Source: Kingdonia uniflora
Lineage: Eukaryota > Streptophyta > Magnoliopsida > Ranunculales > Circaeasteraceae
Direction of reading: 5' to 3'
Assembly: GCA_014058105.1 (NCBI GenBank)
Contig: JACGCM010002776.1
Coordinates: forward strand, 558,001-622,000
DNA length: 64,000 nt
A model generated the notes under the pieces. It was not told where the DNA came from, made no database searches, and was given only the letters and a program-made list of their open reading frames with translations. A program made the translations under genes and the position numbers. The number at the start of each line of letters is the position of its first letter. Positions within the stretch are counted from its first letter, which is position 1. This document shows, piece after piece, positions 12,465 through 22,866 of this stretch.

Positions 12465-13172
12465 ATGGTTACTTTTAGACGACCAGCTAAAGGTGCCCAG
12501 CTCGAGGTGTCACTAGAGCCGGGACAACTTACAGAGTTACAAGAGAATCTTGATGCCAAAATAGATAAACACGCCGAGCTCGAACATCAGTTAACTAAGG
12601 ATCGGGAGCTCCATAAAAAAGAGCTCGATGCAGAAAGACGAGCTCGTTTGATAGCGCTCAAACAACATGAAAACCAATTAACAACAATGCAGACTGCTCT
12701 CGAGGTTCTGGAAAATACTCATCAGGCTCCACCAGCGAGAGGTCACGATCAATTGCCCGAAACCTCCCGTATTTCTGCAAGGGAAAGGTTGGGGCCCCGA
12801 GGAGTTATTTCCAGGAATCTTCAGCATGAACCACATCCCTCTATACATTTAGAAGGTGAAGTTCAATCCGAAGCTAGCCGAGGTTGTCGAATATCTGTCC
12901 GCCAGGAGGAGGAACATCGACCTCAGCAACAAATTTGAGCACGAGATCGTGTGAGTAAAGGTACTGGTACTCATCATCCAATACCCGCCCACACAGCGAT
13001 TCAACCAGCATCTCATTATGTCACGAAATAACATATGGACCAACGGATTAAGGAGTTGATCAAAGCACAAGTTTTAGGTACTACTGGCGACATCACCAGG
13101 CTACAAGGAAGTCCGATTGCCAAAGAGCTATTCGATGTGGAAATATCGAAAGGTTTCCAACCTCAGCATTAG
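12465..13172 (+). pseudogene. Truncated gag of the non-autonomous element
   Basis: An ATG at 12465 opens a 157-codon frame with a charged, heptad-like segment (LTELQENLDAKIDKHAELE, then ELHKKELDAERRARLIALK) predicted to be coiled coil, as at the start of Tat-like Gag. After a stop at 12936 the reading continues in another frame with DQRIKELI.AQVLGTT and LQGSPIAKELFDVEISKGF. These two stretches are nearly the same as those at 62.66-62.78 kb in the related element. The capsid core that follows there is absent here, so gag is cut off after the linker. It probably cannot form particles alone. Confidence 0.8.
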
Positions 13173-15371
13173 ACTCCATCATCCAACCGGAGGTCGACAC
13201 CTCATTAACAGGTACACAACCCATATCAACAACGATTTCTAAAGGCAAAGTTTCAACCTATACAATTCCCTTACACGCTAGACCTACATACAGGTTCAGG
13301 TATCTACCATTACTTCGTATAAATCATTCGAATACGTTAAGTATATATCTTTAATATATTTTGTGTATGTACACTATACAGTTATTGCCATATGGTTGAT
13401 GTTAAGATTTACATCAAAATAAAAACGATTATGATTTGTACAAATACATATATATCCTACACGTCTCTACTAACCTTCAGAATCCGAGTAGGAATCCACA
13501 ATAGCGCCGAGCCCCTTCTTCACAATACTGTTGTATAGCCACTTGTGTGGTCCAGCATCTATCACTCTCATCGACCGTTGATTGCCCTCAGATAACTCCT
13601 TATCAAGTCCTCTACAATTTTTTTGTGCCCCTCTCTCTATGCTATCCAAATTTTTAGAAGTTAAAAAACGCTTGAATGATGAAGAAGAAGTACTATTTAT
13701 CCTTTATCTCTCTAGCGGCTGGCATTTATTGCGCCTCGCATGCCCCGTCCTCGGTTTTGGAACCGAGGCGTCCTTTCCACTATCCATGTCAAACGTCTTG
13801 TACCTTTTTCAATAAAACAGACTTTCCATCATTACCCCTTCCTTCATATTTTTTACGTATTCATCTCTTCTGTCTCCATATCTTTTTCTGACCTTCCCAC
13901 ACTCATGACGATTCATAGTACACGTTATCAAATTTCTCAGCTTTACGTACAAAACAAAACTAGAAGCTTCTGCATTTTCTCCTTTTTGTATCATACTTAT
14001 AGTAAAGTGACATCATTTTCAAAGCTAACAAAATTTTCAAAGTATTCAAAATATTTATCACAACAGTTTTCAAATGACATTTGCAACTATAGAGGATCTC
14101 ATTGATTTGCATTATTTTATGTTCACATTTAACAAACTTATTTTTATGATAAATGTATTTTTACAGCATCACATCTGAAACAAAATTAATAACCTAGAAC
14201 ACCACATTCGATCACGTCACCACTCAATCAGCCATCTTCAAATTCAATCTCGACCTCAGCAATCAATCAAACCATTTCGTCTCGAGCTGCAGGGTCCAGC
14301 ACCAATACATGAAAACATACCTCATAGAAATACTGGGCATACTCACATTCCTTACTCCTTACATCTAAACCTTTGAGCTGATACTCCCTTACTGGTAACT
14401 CGGCATCATAACCAAATACACCAAAAACCTCTCCCACACTTCAGCAATCTTTATAGCCAATCCTCCTTTTGCAGCGTGCAGAATCCTTTAAGATCGAGTC
14501 CGTACCATCCTAACCTCTTATCTACCTTCACAAATCTTCCTACCCTTTGCGTTATATATATACGACATTCAAACTGTCCTCCTCAAAACGACGTGCGGTT
14601 TACCTTGTATCTCACAATAGAAAACCCAAGAATCATGGGAAAAATATTTGCACTTATCTCTTCCTTCGAGCTTGTTCGTTATATTACTTTTTAGGTCAAG
14701 CATTTTCTGCCTAGATTTCTTATTTCGTAAAACTCTATTAGATCAAATTTGTGAAGTACGGAAATCTTAAACACTTTTTTACCTCCACTATTTTCAACAC
14801 ACATTACACGTTCTACTTATATCACAACATTCTTAAAGCTTGATTTTTATATACTCTATATATACAATACAGGTGATCAAATGTCCAATTTTATTCATAT
14901 CAACAACTGTTGCACACATTTTTACAGATAATAAGTCTTTCAATAATCTATCTCAGGTATGATGCAAAATACATTAATCTATCCAACACAACCTTTAAGT
15001 ACTTTACAGATAACAAGTCTTTCCAATACTTTTTTAAGTAACAGGTCGTTCAAACATGTTAGAACTTCAAGTCCTTCAGTTCGTCCAGCTTCAGTGATCT
15101 TTCACCCTGATACAAAGAAGACATTGAACCCAACAGAGAGCTACCCTTGCATGAGTCTGGTCGAAGTCTAGTCAAACTTCAAATGGAAGCTATGCAAGCA
15201 GTAGCCTCAGTGCTAGCCCCAATCCTACAATCTGAAGGTCTTCTTAGCGCCAAAACATGATGGAAATGTAGAAGCAGACCACCACCATTTTCCTCCCTAC
15301 TTTACTACTACCACCGAATCTCCTATAACCACCACCCCTGAAGAGTTGGTAGAGATGAAGAGGGTCCGACC
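13173..15371. other. Internal non-coding region of the non-autonomous element
   Basis: About 2.2 kb between gag and the antisense frame. No pol domain is visible in any frame. Short open frames (such as 13740-14105) overlap each other and lack motifs. The sequence is AT-rich with GTATT and TTTCAAA runs. It may be unrelated filler picked up when pol was lost. Confidence 0.5.
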
Positions 15372-15698
15372 TTAGAATCCATGGCGATACAATAGATCAG
15401 CATAACTGCCCGCAATTACGCCTACACCTGCATATGAAGCCTGAACAATTTCCACCGCCAGAGTACGGAGACTAGCCCAACGTTCCTCATGTTTCAAGAT
15501 GAGAACCTGAAACCTCCACTTACAATAAAGTTCCTCCTCAGCTTCAACCGCTTCCTCTTTCGACATACCTAGATAAATTGGAGGAACAGGAGCAGGAATA
15601 GACAACTCTAGGGATTGGTCACCAAAGTACTTCAACTTCAACCTCTGTGTTTCCGTCGTTATCCTCTCTTCAAGAACCATCCTCCGAGTCCTCACCAT
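15372..15698 (-). CDS. Antisense 108-codon open frame near the 3' LTR, unknown function
   Basis: On the minus strand, opposite to gag, an ATG at 15698 opens 108 codons. The product has RTRRMVLEERITTETQRLKLK at its start, a short proline segment (PAPVPPIY) and a charged centre (KEEAVEAEEELYCKW). I see no known domain. Some plant Tat-lineage retrotransposons carry an extra antisense ORF between integrase and the 3' LTR. The position here, about 340 bp before the 3' LTR, fits that pattern. Whether it is expressed cannot be seen. It could be a chance frame, though its composition is less biased than that of neighbouring open frames. Confidence 0.35.
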   Translation of the reverse strand: MVRTRRMVLEERITTETQRLKLKYFGDQSLELSIPAPVPPIYLGMSKEEAVEAEEELYCKWRFQVLILKHEERWASLRTLAVEIVQASYAGVGVIAGSYADLLYRHGF

Positions 15699-16035
15699 TT
15701 CAAAAAATATTGCAAGTCTCAGAACAAGTTACGCAACCAGGCACTGTTTCAAAGCTTTGCCGCAGGTACTATTTATATAACCCTACATTTATTGTGCATG
15801 TACACTTTCCCAAGGATCATCATTTATCGCAGACGCGACTATTTAATCACAACCATCACATACATAAGCATCCACATCATCATTTAATACCCATCACTTC
15901 TGAATATCATGTAACTTCCATCCAGTCAACACAATCATTACTCCATTTCGAATTACAAAGATTTAATCAAATCCCGTTACCCTTATATTCTTTCTTAACC
16001 AAAGCCACTCGGGACTTCAGTTGTGAGGGGGCGAT

Positions 16036-16647
16036 TGTAGGGACCTATCCCTCGATCTCACCTAAAATTGAGTTATCGCCAGTTCGATTTACCCCCATCT
16101 CAGGCTCACGTATTTATCAACATAACTCCCCCACTCAATATTTTAACCAACCCCATAAAATAGTGAAGAACATGGGTTGAGCTTAAACCGAAGAACCTGA
16201 ACAAGTCAAAGGCACCTGTCTCTCGCGAACTCGTTAATTACTCAGTCAAACTCTACTAACCACATTGTTCAAAAAATGTGCTTCAGTGCAATGAAGAGTT
16301 ATAGAGAATGCCTATATAAAGAAGAAGTTCCAGAAGAGACAAGGACTAGAAAAATTATACAAAAAATCACTTGTCAAGATTCTTAAACTATTCAAGCTTC
16401 TTGGTTACAAGATTCAAGCATTTCTAAACTTAGAGATTTCTTGTAATAAGATACATATTTCAATCACTAAAAATACTTTTACAAAAATTCTCCACTCGAG
16501 GTCGTGGTTTTTTTACCTATTCAGAGGTTTTCCACGCTAAAATTGACCTGTGTTATTTTCTTATTTGTCATCAGAATATTGTTACAGGTTTATTGGTGTG
16601 ACAACGAATTTCAGGCCATTTTGAGCTAACAAAATTTGGCCATCTTA
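16036..16647 (+). repeat. 3' LTR of the Tat-like element
   Basis: It starts TGTAGGGACCTATCCCTCG right after the polypurine tract GTGAGGGGGCGAT and ends ...GGCCATCTTA (CA decayed to TA). It is followed by the target duplication TTGAT. A TATA box, CTATATAAAG, lies at about 16313. Length is 612 bp. Confidence 0.9.
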
Positions 16648-16815
16648 TTGATGGTCCATTAATAGCTTCTATACTATTTCCTTCGTTATAGCTTTTCCTG
16701 AAAGAAATAAATTTTAACTTAAAGAGTGAAGGGGATTATCAGAAGGTACTCACAAAGCTGAAGATTGACTACATGTTTTATCTTCTCACCCCATTTTACT
16801 TCTTTGATTAGCTTG

Positions 16816-18306
16816 GATATCAACGTTCATCAGGTATTGAAGGAATGCCATAGAATATTGGACAGACATCAGTTGATGCTAGAGGGTTGTTAGTTAAGCT
16901 GTGCATCTGAAGAAGATTATATTGATTTGGGAGAGCTGGTTTGGGCACATTTTTGCTTGCCGGATTGGCTCATTTCACATTCTGCTCGGCTGGTGAGCAA
17001 ACACCTTTTTCTTCTTTTTAGATGTTTGTTTAAAATCTTAGGCTAGTTTCTGATCTACCAATCTTTTTATTTCTATGAAGGTGAGGTTTATAAATTTTGA
17101 AATAACAAAGCTTCCAGAGAAGATCCTAAGATTTTACTTGGCATAGGAGAACAAATTTTTCTAGGATATTTCTATAAATGATGAAAATAACGACTCTGAA
17201 GTCCATGTAAATATTAAGTTCTACAAATTCTTACTGCTTAGTGGCGGTACTTGGATCCCATTTACTAACTTTAGTTCCAGTTGGTTTATGTTTGAAATAG
17301 ATTTGTTGGGGCAGTGAGGTGTTTTGTTACTTAGGTCGTTAAGTGCTTTTAAACTTCAAGTCTTATGAATGAACACCAACTATTATTTTCATCATAAAAT
17401 AAAAAAATGTTATACATTAATATTTATACTTATATGTTATGAACATGTTTATGTTTACTGATTCCCACTTTCATACTTAGGGTGAAAGTCCATTCCCTCA
17501 AAATGTTGCTTTGAACTGAGTCCTTAGCCCCAAAAGCCTTTTTAAAAATATTTTACATAATACATAGTAAATATAATTGTAGGTTTGATACTTTTTTTCT
17601 GTATGGCAGGCTGAGAGTGTGTATATCCAGAGACTACAAAATTTGATTGTCACCTTCGATAAGGTGATACTTCATATTTGATTTTTTCATATAAGATATT
17701 CATTACTAACAATATGCAATGATGTCAGATGTTCGTTGAATGGACTCTCATCTTGCTAATGTACTATTATTTTCTATCTTCAATTGTCAAATCTATTAAT
17801 GCCATTCATTGAATGTTGAAACCTAGAATGATATTGATGTTAATAGGTGAGGTATGTAATGAGGTCTGTATTCGCCTATTTGGTGACCCAAAGAAAGCTC
17901 TGCCACCACTAGAGAAGTTAACTCTTGAAGAAGTAGTTTCTTTCCTCTGGAAGGGCGAAGGATCACTTGTTGAAGAACTTCTTTAGTGTGTGGCTCCTCA
18001 TATGGACAAGGACTTACTAAATGATTTCAAATCCAAAATTCAGGCACACGACCCTTCAGGCTCTGATGATCTTCTGAGAGAACTTCAAAAATCTTTATTA
18101 TGGTGAGTAGCACATGGCTTCCTTATTGTTGCATATGTTGTTGTAGTAACTTAATAGCTATGATTGTTACTAATTTCTTCTTCCTTCCTCTATTAAGGCT
18201 GAGGGATGAGGTTCGGAATCTTCAATGCTTATACAAGTGCCGGCACGAGGCTACTGCTGATTTGATCCATATATATGCATACACCAACTGCTTCTTTGGA
18301 ATCTGG
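16816..18306 (+). pseudogene. Spliced plant gene fragment, not recognised, with two in-frame stops
   Basis: Four exons with matching phases can be read. Exon 1 (16816-16992, 59 codons, donor CTG|GTGAGC) has VLKECHRILDRHQLMLEGC, a stop, then EEDYIDLGELVWAHFCLPDWL. Exon 2 (17610-17663) has AESVYIQRLQNLIVTFDK. Exon 3 (about 17847-18102) has RLFGDPKKALPPLEKLTLEE and FLWKGEGSLVEELL, a stop, then CVAPHMDKDLLNDFKSKI. Exon 4 (18198-18306) has LRDEVRNLQCLYKCRHE. The exon 3/4 junction restores a Trp codon across phase 2. A fifth exon may start at 18396 after TTTTATGCAG. Both stops are TAG (16891-16893 and 17984-17986), as expected from C-to-T change of CAG. The start is missing; it abuts the gypsy element at 16647. 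I do not recognise the family; the product looks soluble and helical. Confidence 0.6.
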
Positions 18307-18639
18307 GTGAGTAAAAGTTTTTGAACCAAACTCTACCCTAGCTGCAACAAGAAGAGGCTGCTTGTCATTGCCTGAAACTACTTCCTTTTATGCAGTGGCC
18401 CATAAACCATCACAGAAATATATTTACAGTCCAGAAACTGTCAAATTCATGTTGGAGATTAGCTACATGGATTAACTGGAATTATATACAAAATTTTGAA
18501 TGAATATGTTGTATGTACTTCATCATTTTTATAATAAAATGGAATTCATTTTCTTTTATATGATGTTTTCTTTTTATGTTATTCAGCTTTATACAATGTA
18601 ATTGTTGCAAATCAAGGATAGTGAATACGACGAATTTAT

Positions 18640-18925
18640 TTTAGTTGTTTCATAAATAGACTTTCCAGGAGAATTAGTCGCAAATAAACAACAAATTTTC
18701 CAACCAACCAAAGCCGTCGCAATAGCTATTTTAGGATACTACATTTAAGCAAGTTTGCAACGGTTCTGAACTGACGCAAATTATCGATGGGGAGAAATGC
18801 TTTGCGACGGGACTTTTTCGTCGAAATATATAAACGATGGCTCGTTAGCGACGGGAATCACGACGGTCTAAAACCGTCACAAAAGAGCGTCAACGGCGAT
18901 TTTGGCCCATCATAAAATTGAGTTA
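18640..18925. mobile_element. CACTA-like subterminal repeat region (DNA transposon remnant)
   Basis: Dense GC islands in AT-rich DNA repeat the words GCGACGG, CGACGGGA, CCGTCGC and AAACCGTCAC in both orientations, for example GACGGTCTAAAACCGTC near 18870. Clustered short direct and inverted copies of this kind are the hallmark of CACTA/EnSpm subterminal regions, where the transposase binds. No terminal CACTA motif or transposase was found, so this is a fragment or a non-autonomous copy with unrecognised ends. Confidence 0.45.
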
Positions 18926-18999
18926 TTTATATAGTATCCCTGGATTGAATAACATGATATACTCTATACATCTAACTATAATGTAATAGTTACAAGTAT

Positions 19000-19943
19000 G
19001 TGGTCAAGAAAAGAATCCTAAGGCATAGTTAATTAATTATTACCCTACTGAAGCTACTGTTAACCTGTTTGTTTCAATACTTATACAATTCAAACTTTCT
19101 CTCCCATACCTTTTTAAACTAAAGTAACAAAGTAGTATTTCCAATATCCCATACTGAAGTTGCAATTTCTCTACAACAATCTATCAAATCTATTATTTGA
19201 GTGTTATCCTGGTGTCCAACATTCTTACTGTAACAATCTTAACAACGTCGTATTACGATAACCATTAAGAGGAAAATTATAATAACATAAGAATCATCAC
19301 AAATGCAATTGAAAACTTAACATATCACGCTCTTATGGAATTATACTTACAATATATATTTGAATATTATAATGATTCGTTGTTAAGTTTCTGCTAATAA
19401 ATGTACTTGCCTCGAGGTTTGAGTTTGAACAACAATTATGCGATAAGGAATACCCTGAGAAGCTTTACAAGAATCCACCCACAAGCATTAGTAATTGAGG
19501 AATATACCTCAACCAATGCAACTCAGACTATTATCAGGTTCTTCGCTCCTCTTGATTTAGGGCAGGAGTAAGACGGTTTGAAGGCTATTTCTCTCTTTAG
19601 AATACTTGCTGAAATTTTGTGAGAAGAGATGGGTTTAAAGGTTGTTTCTCTCTCTAGAATACTTGCTGAATTTTTATGAGAAGAGATGAGTTTAAAGGCT
19701 GTAGAAGAGGTGATTTACTGATGTTGTAGAAGTAGAGGAGATCAAGGGTTTAAGAAGGAGAATATATAAGGAGGAGATGGAGTCGTGGGTTGAATGGGTT
19801 TTGTCATCTGATTATTTATTTTTTTGGAAACAAGAGCTTAGGATAACATACTATAGGTGTAGCCTACTAAACTACAATGACTACAACTGCACATATAAAA
19901 TGATCTATATAACGAGGAAAGAAAAAAAATGCGGGGCGCTACA
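19000..19943 (-). repeat. LTR of the Tekay-like chromovirus (3' LTR in its own orientation)
   Basis: On the minus strand the sequence TCTTTTCAGGAGGGTAGAA, a polypurine tract, is followed by TGTAGCGCCCCGCATTTTT. This is a typical chromovirus LTR start directly downstream of the pol C-terminus. A minus-strand TATA-like box lies near 19768. The far boundary near 19000 is not defined. Inside, a block of about 58 bp is tandemly repeated (about 19577-19695, TTCTCTCT..TAGAATACTTGCTGAA). Confidence 0.6.
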
Positions 19944-19954
19944 TTCTACCCTCC

Positions 19955-21990
19955 TGAAAAGATATTTTGTCCCCAAAATTTGGCGTACCTGACTCGGCAA
20001 AAAGAGAAGAATAGCCCTCGCGAATATCCTCTTTGCGCTCCCATGAAGCCTCATCACTACCGTGATTGCTCCACTGAACCTTGACCAACAAAATGGTCTT
20101 AGTCCGAAGCACCTGATCCTTACAATCCAAAATTGCTACAGGTTGCTCCTCATACATTACATCCTCTCTAATCTCCAACGGCTGCAACTCAATCACATGG
20201 GACGAATCTCTCTCGTACTTACGCAACATCGATACGTGAAATACATTATGGACCCGGTCCATCTATGGCGGTAGTACTAAGCGATAAGTGACTGCCCTAA
20301 CCCTTCTCAAGATCTTATATGGCCTAACAAACCTAGGTACCAACTTACCCTTGTTGTTAAAATGCATCACCCCTGTCATAGGTGAATCCTTCAGAAAACA
20401 TGATCTCCGACCGCAAACTCCAGCGGCCTTCGACGAGTGTCTGTATAGCTCTTCTATCGACTTTGTGTTGTATCCAACCGGTCACAAATAAGTCGTCTGT
20501 TGAACTATCTCAGGCCCAAAAAAACCCCTCTCCCCAACTTCTGCCCTGCAGGTGGGAGAACGACACGGTCGACCATACAAAGTCTCAAATGGTACCATAC
20601 CAATACTCGGCTGGAAACTATTGCTATAAGCAAAATCTCTCAAAGGTAAATGATCTACCCAACTCCCCTTGAAGTCCATCATGCAAGCTCTCGGTATGCC
20701 TATCTGTCTATGGATGAAATACGGTATTGTAATCTAAAGACATGCCCAAAGCTTCCTGGGAACTCTTCCAGAACCTCCCAATAAATCTGGTATCTCAATC
20801 AAAAACAATGGATACCGATACCCCATGCAACTTTACCACCTCACTAATGTACAACCTCGTTAAGCTTTCCATGAATGCAGTAGTGCAAACGGGAAGGAAG
20901 TGCGTAGATTTAGTCAACCGATCGACGATCACCTAAACAGAATCAAAACTACTCCGAGCATTGGGTAAGCCACTAAATAAATCCATAGAAATATGCTCCC
21001 ATTTCTACTCTATAATAGGTAAAGGCTGAAGTGGCCCAGCCAGCTTCTGATACTCTGTCTTCACCTGCTGACAAGTCAAATGCCTAAAAGCATAATCAGC
21101 TATCTCACGCTTCATATTATTCTACCAATAGTGTTTGCAAAAATCTTGATACATCTTCGCACCCCCAGGATAAATAGTAAATCTAGTACGATGTGCCTCG
21201 TCCAAAACTTCACATTTCAATTCTGCCACATCTAGAACACACAACTGGCCATGAAAACGAATACTATCATCTAAACCAACAACCTAATCTGGTAGACTAC
21301 TATCTGCACTCCAGGAATGCAACTTTGCATCTTGTTGTTGAGCCTGAATAATCCGACTAATTAACGAAGGTTGAACAACCACACTAAACAGAAAGCAATC
21401 TGACGACTCAGAACCAAGCTGCAACCCAAACTCAGAGAGCGTCTTAAGTATTTGTCACTCTCTAACCATCATACATGCCATAATGTCACGTGGCTTACAA
21501 CTCAAGGTATCGGCCGCAACATTGGCTTTACCCGGGTTATACTACAAATCATACTCATAGTCCTTCAAGAACTCCATCCATTGGCGTTGTCTCATGTTCA
21601 ACTCTGATTGTGTGAACAAATCTTTCAAGCTCTTATGATATGAGAAAAGCAAGAATTTCAACCCCCCATTCGTATAAAACAACTCTGGAATGCTTCCATT
21701 ATCCTTTGAGGTACCACAAATTCCTTCTCCTGAACTGTGGTAGAAGATTTCATCAGCAATGCAATAACTGAAGATGCCCCAGAATCAAATAGTTATCAAG
21801 AGTATACCCAAATTTTGCTCTCCATTTCAACAATACTGCATCCCCAATCCCTAATTCCCCATTAGGGAGCTCAATCCTCAATGTCCTTATCGCATTAAAG
21901 TTCTTTAACACCTACATCGGCAAATGATGCGTAGCACTCCCACTCACCTCACCATCATCATTATCACTCTCCACTATCTCCGAATACCCA
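19955..21990 (-). pseudogene. Tekay-like Ty3/gypsy chromovirus pol remnant
   Basis: Minus-strand pieces in several frames give, in order, an RNase H end ([18 protein letters not shown], then [20 protein letters not shown]), an integrase zinc-binding region (HRTRF...HLTCQQVKTEYQKLAGP) and the integrase core (ISMDLFSGLP, then DSVWVIVDRLTKS.HF, then IVFDRDTRF). A VPFETLYGRPCRSP segment follows. At the C-terminus lie VFHVSMLRKYERDSSHVIE and a chromodomain-like tail (EEQPVAILDCKDQVLRTK, LVKVQWSNHGSDEASWE). Chromodomains bias integration into heterochromatin. Most of the reverse transcriptase is deleted near 21.65-21.75 kb; only bits of the protease region remain up to about 21990. Many stops show that the copy is dead. 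It runs into the PIF element's flank near 22.0 kb. Confidence 0.85.
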
Positions 21991-21999
21991 GACGAAGCA

Positions 22000-22470
22000 C
22001 ACCCTGATTCTTTGGCCCAAAAAATGGCCCAATCGCCTATAAGAACACCTACAAAAGTTAGGTCAATTATGACGTGGCGAGGTAGATTGAGAAATTTACC
22101 CTCTAAACCACAAATCTACCCCACAACAGCTAGGTGGAGGAGCTGACGTGGCAACCCCAAACCCACCTTGAGGATGGCATCTCCACTCTCTAGGTGGATT
22201 TTTGGTGGATTGATCCTGCGCAGTTCAGAACTACACGTAGAGTGTAACCCAATAGAATGATGATACTTGTCAAGCTTTAAGTGGCTCCCCTGCCCCTCAG
22301 TTTTAAACAGCGCATAAAGATAGAGATATGTGGACGGTTGGGATTCAAACTTGGCTAACGGCTAGTTTTTGTCGTGCAGTTCTGAACTGCCTGCATGAAA
22401 TTTCCAATCCTTCTCCTCTCTATTCTTGGTTTTGTTATTTTGGTGATTAGAAGGCCTATAGTTTTGGGCA
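22000..22470. repeat. Left terminal region of the PIF/composite block, with GCAGTTC-GAACTGC palindromes
   Basis: Non-coding. It holds two copies of the near-palindrome GCAGTTC(A/T)GAACTGC: GCGCAGTTCAGAACTACACG at about 22218 and GTGCAGTTCTGAACTGCC at about 22374. A segment with AAATCTACCCCACAACAG near 22125 resembles, in reverse complement, sequence near 29540-29580. The exact terminal inverted repeat and target duplication (TTA or TAA expected for PIF) could not be fixed by eye. Confidence 0.45.
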
Positions 22471-22479
22471 TATTTGTTC

Positions 22480-22715
22480 AATAAGAACCCAATGGCTATA
22501 TTTCTGGGTAAACTTGTTTGGCAAGCATCTCAACGGCTAGTTTGTTTGCCAAACTTGTATGACAAGAAGCTTAACGGCTAGTTTTTTTACCAAACTTGTT
22601 TGACAAAAAACTTAATAACTAGTTTTTTTACTAAACTTGTTTGACAAGAAGCTCAACGGCTAGTTTTGTTACCAAACTTGTTTGACAAGAAGCTCAATGA
22701 CTAATTTTATTAATC
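22480..22715 (+). repeat. Left subterminal tandem repeats of the PIF element (about 41 bp, 5-6 units)
   Basis: Repeated units of the form CTCAACGGCTAGTTT..ACCAAACTTGTTTGACAAGAAG. The same unit in reverse complement occurs at 26040-26440 on the other side of the element's genes, so the two arrays are inverted subterminal repeats, probable transposase contact sites. Confidence 0.75.
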
Positions 22716-22866
22716 TATAAAACTAATCATCTTGTACACTCTATTCTCTTACTCTTTTACACTCAACTTTATTCTTTTAAAAACAATTCATCTTCTAAAC
22801 TCTATACTATTCTCTTGTTATCAATTTTTCCCAATCTTGTCTGACTTAATTTTAGAGGACCTAATC

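Larger units (their letters stand above)
11792..16647 (+). mobile_element. Complete non-autonomous Ty3/gypsy (Tat-like) LTR retrotransposon
   Basis: A 4.86-kb element bounded by two LTRs (11792-12392 and 16036-16647) and flanked by the identical 5-bp target duplication TTGAT (11787-11791 and 16648-16652). Internal parts in order are a PBS-like TGGCGCC (12395), a gag start (12465), about 2.9 kb without recognisable protease, RT, RNase H or integrase, and a polypurine tract (GAGGGGG, about 16026) before the 3' LTR. An internal stretch this short with no pol marks it as non-autonomous, needing enzymes from a full-length relative such as the one entering at 55.6 kb. The two LTRs differ at about 15 of the first 165 positions by hand count, mostly transitions, so the insertion is not recent. 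Confidence 0.9.

Noticed and set aside
13582..14105. Overlapping open frames in three frames inside the non-autonomous gypsy element
   Set aside because: They overlap each other, lack motifs, and lie in rapidly decaying internal sequence.
10420..18400. Exons at 16.8-18.3 kb as the missing C-terminal half of eIF3c
   Set aside because: The readable residues do not match the eIF3c PCI region that I would expect after the EKTPEQ junction.
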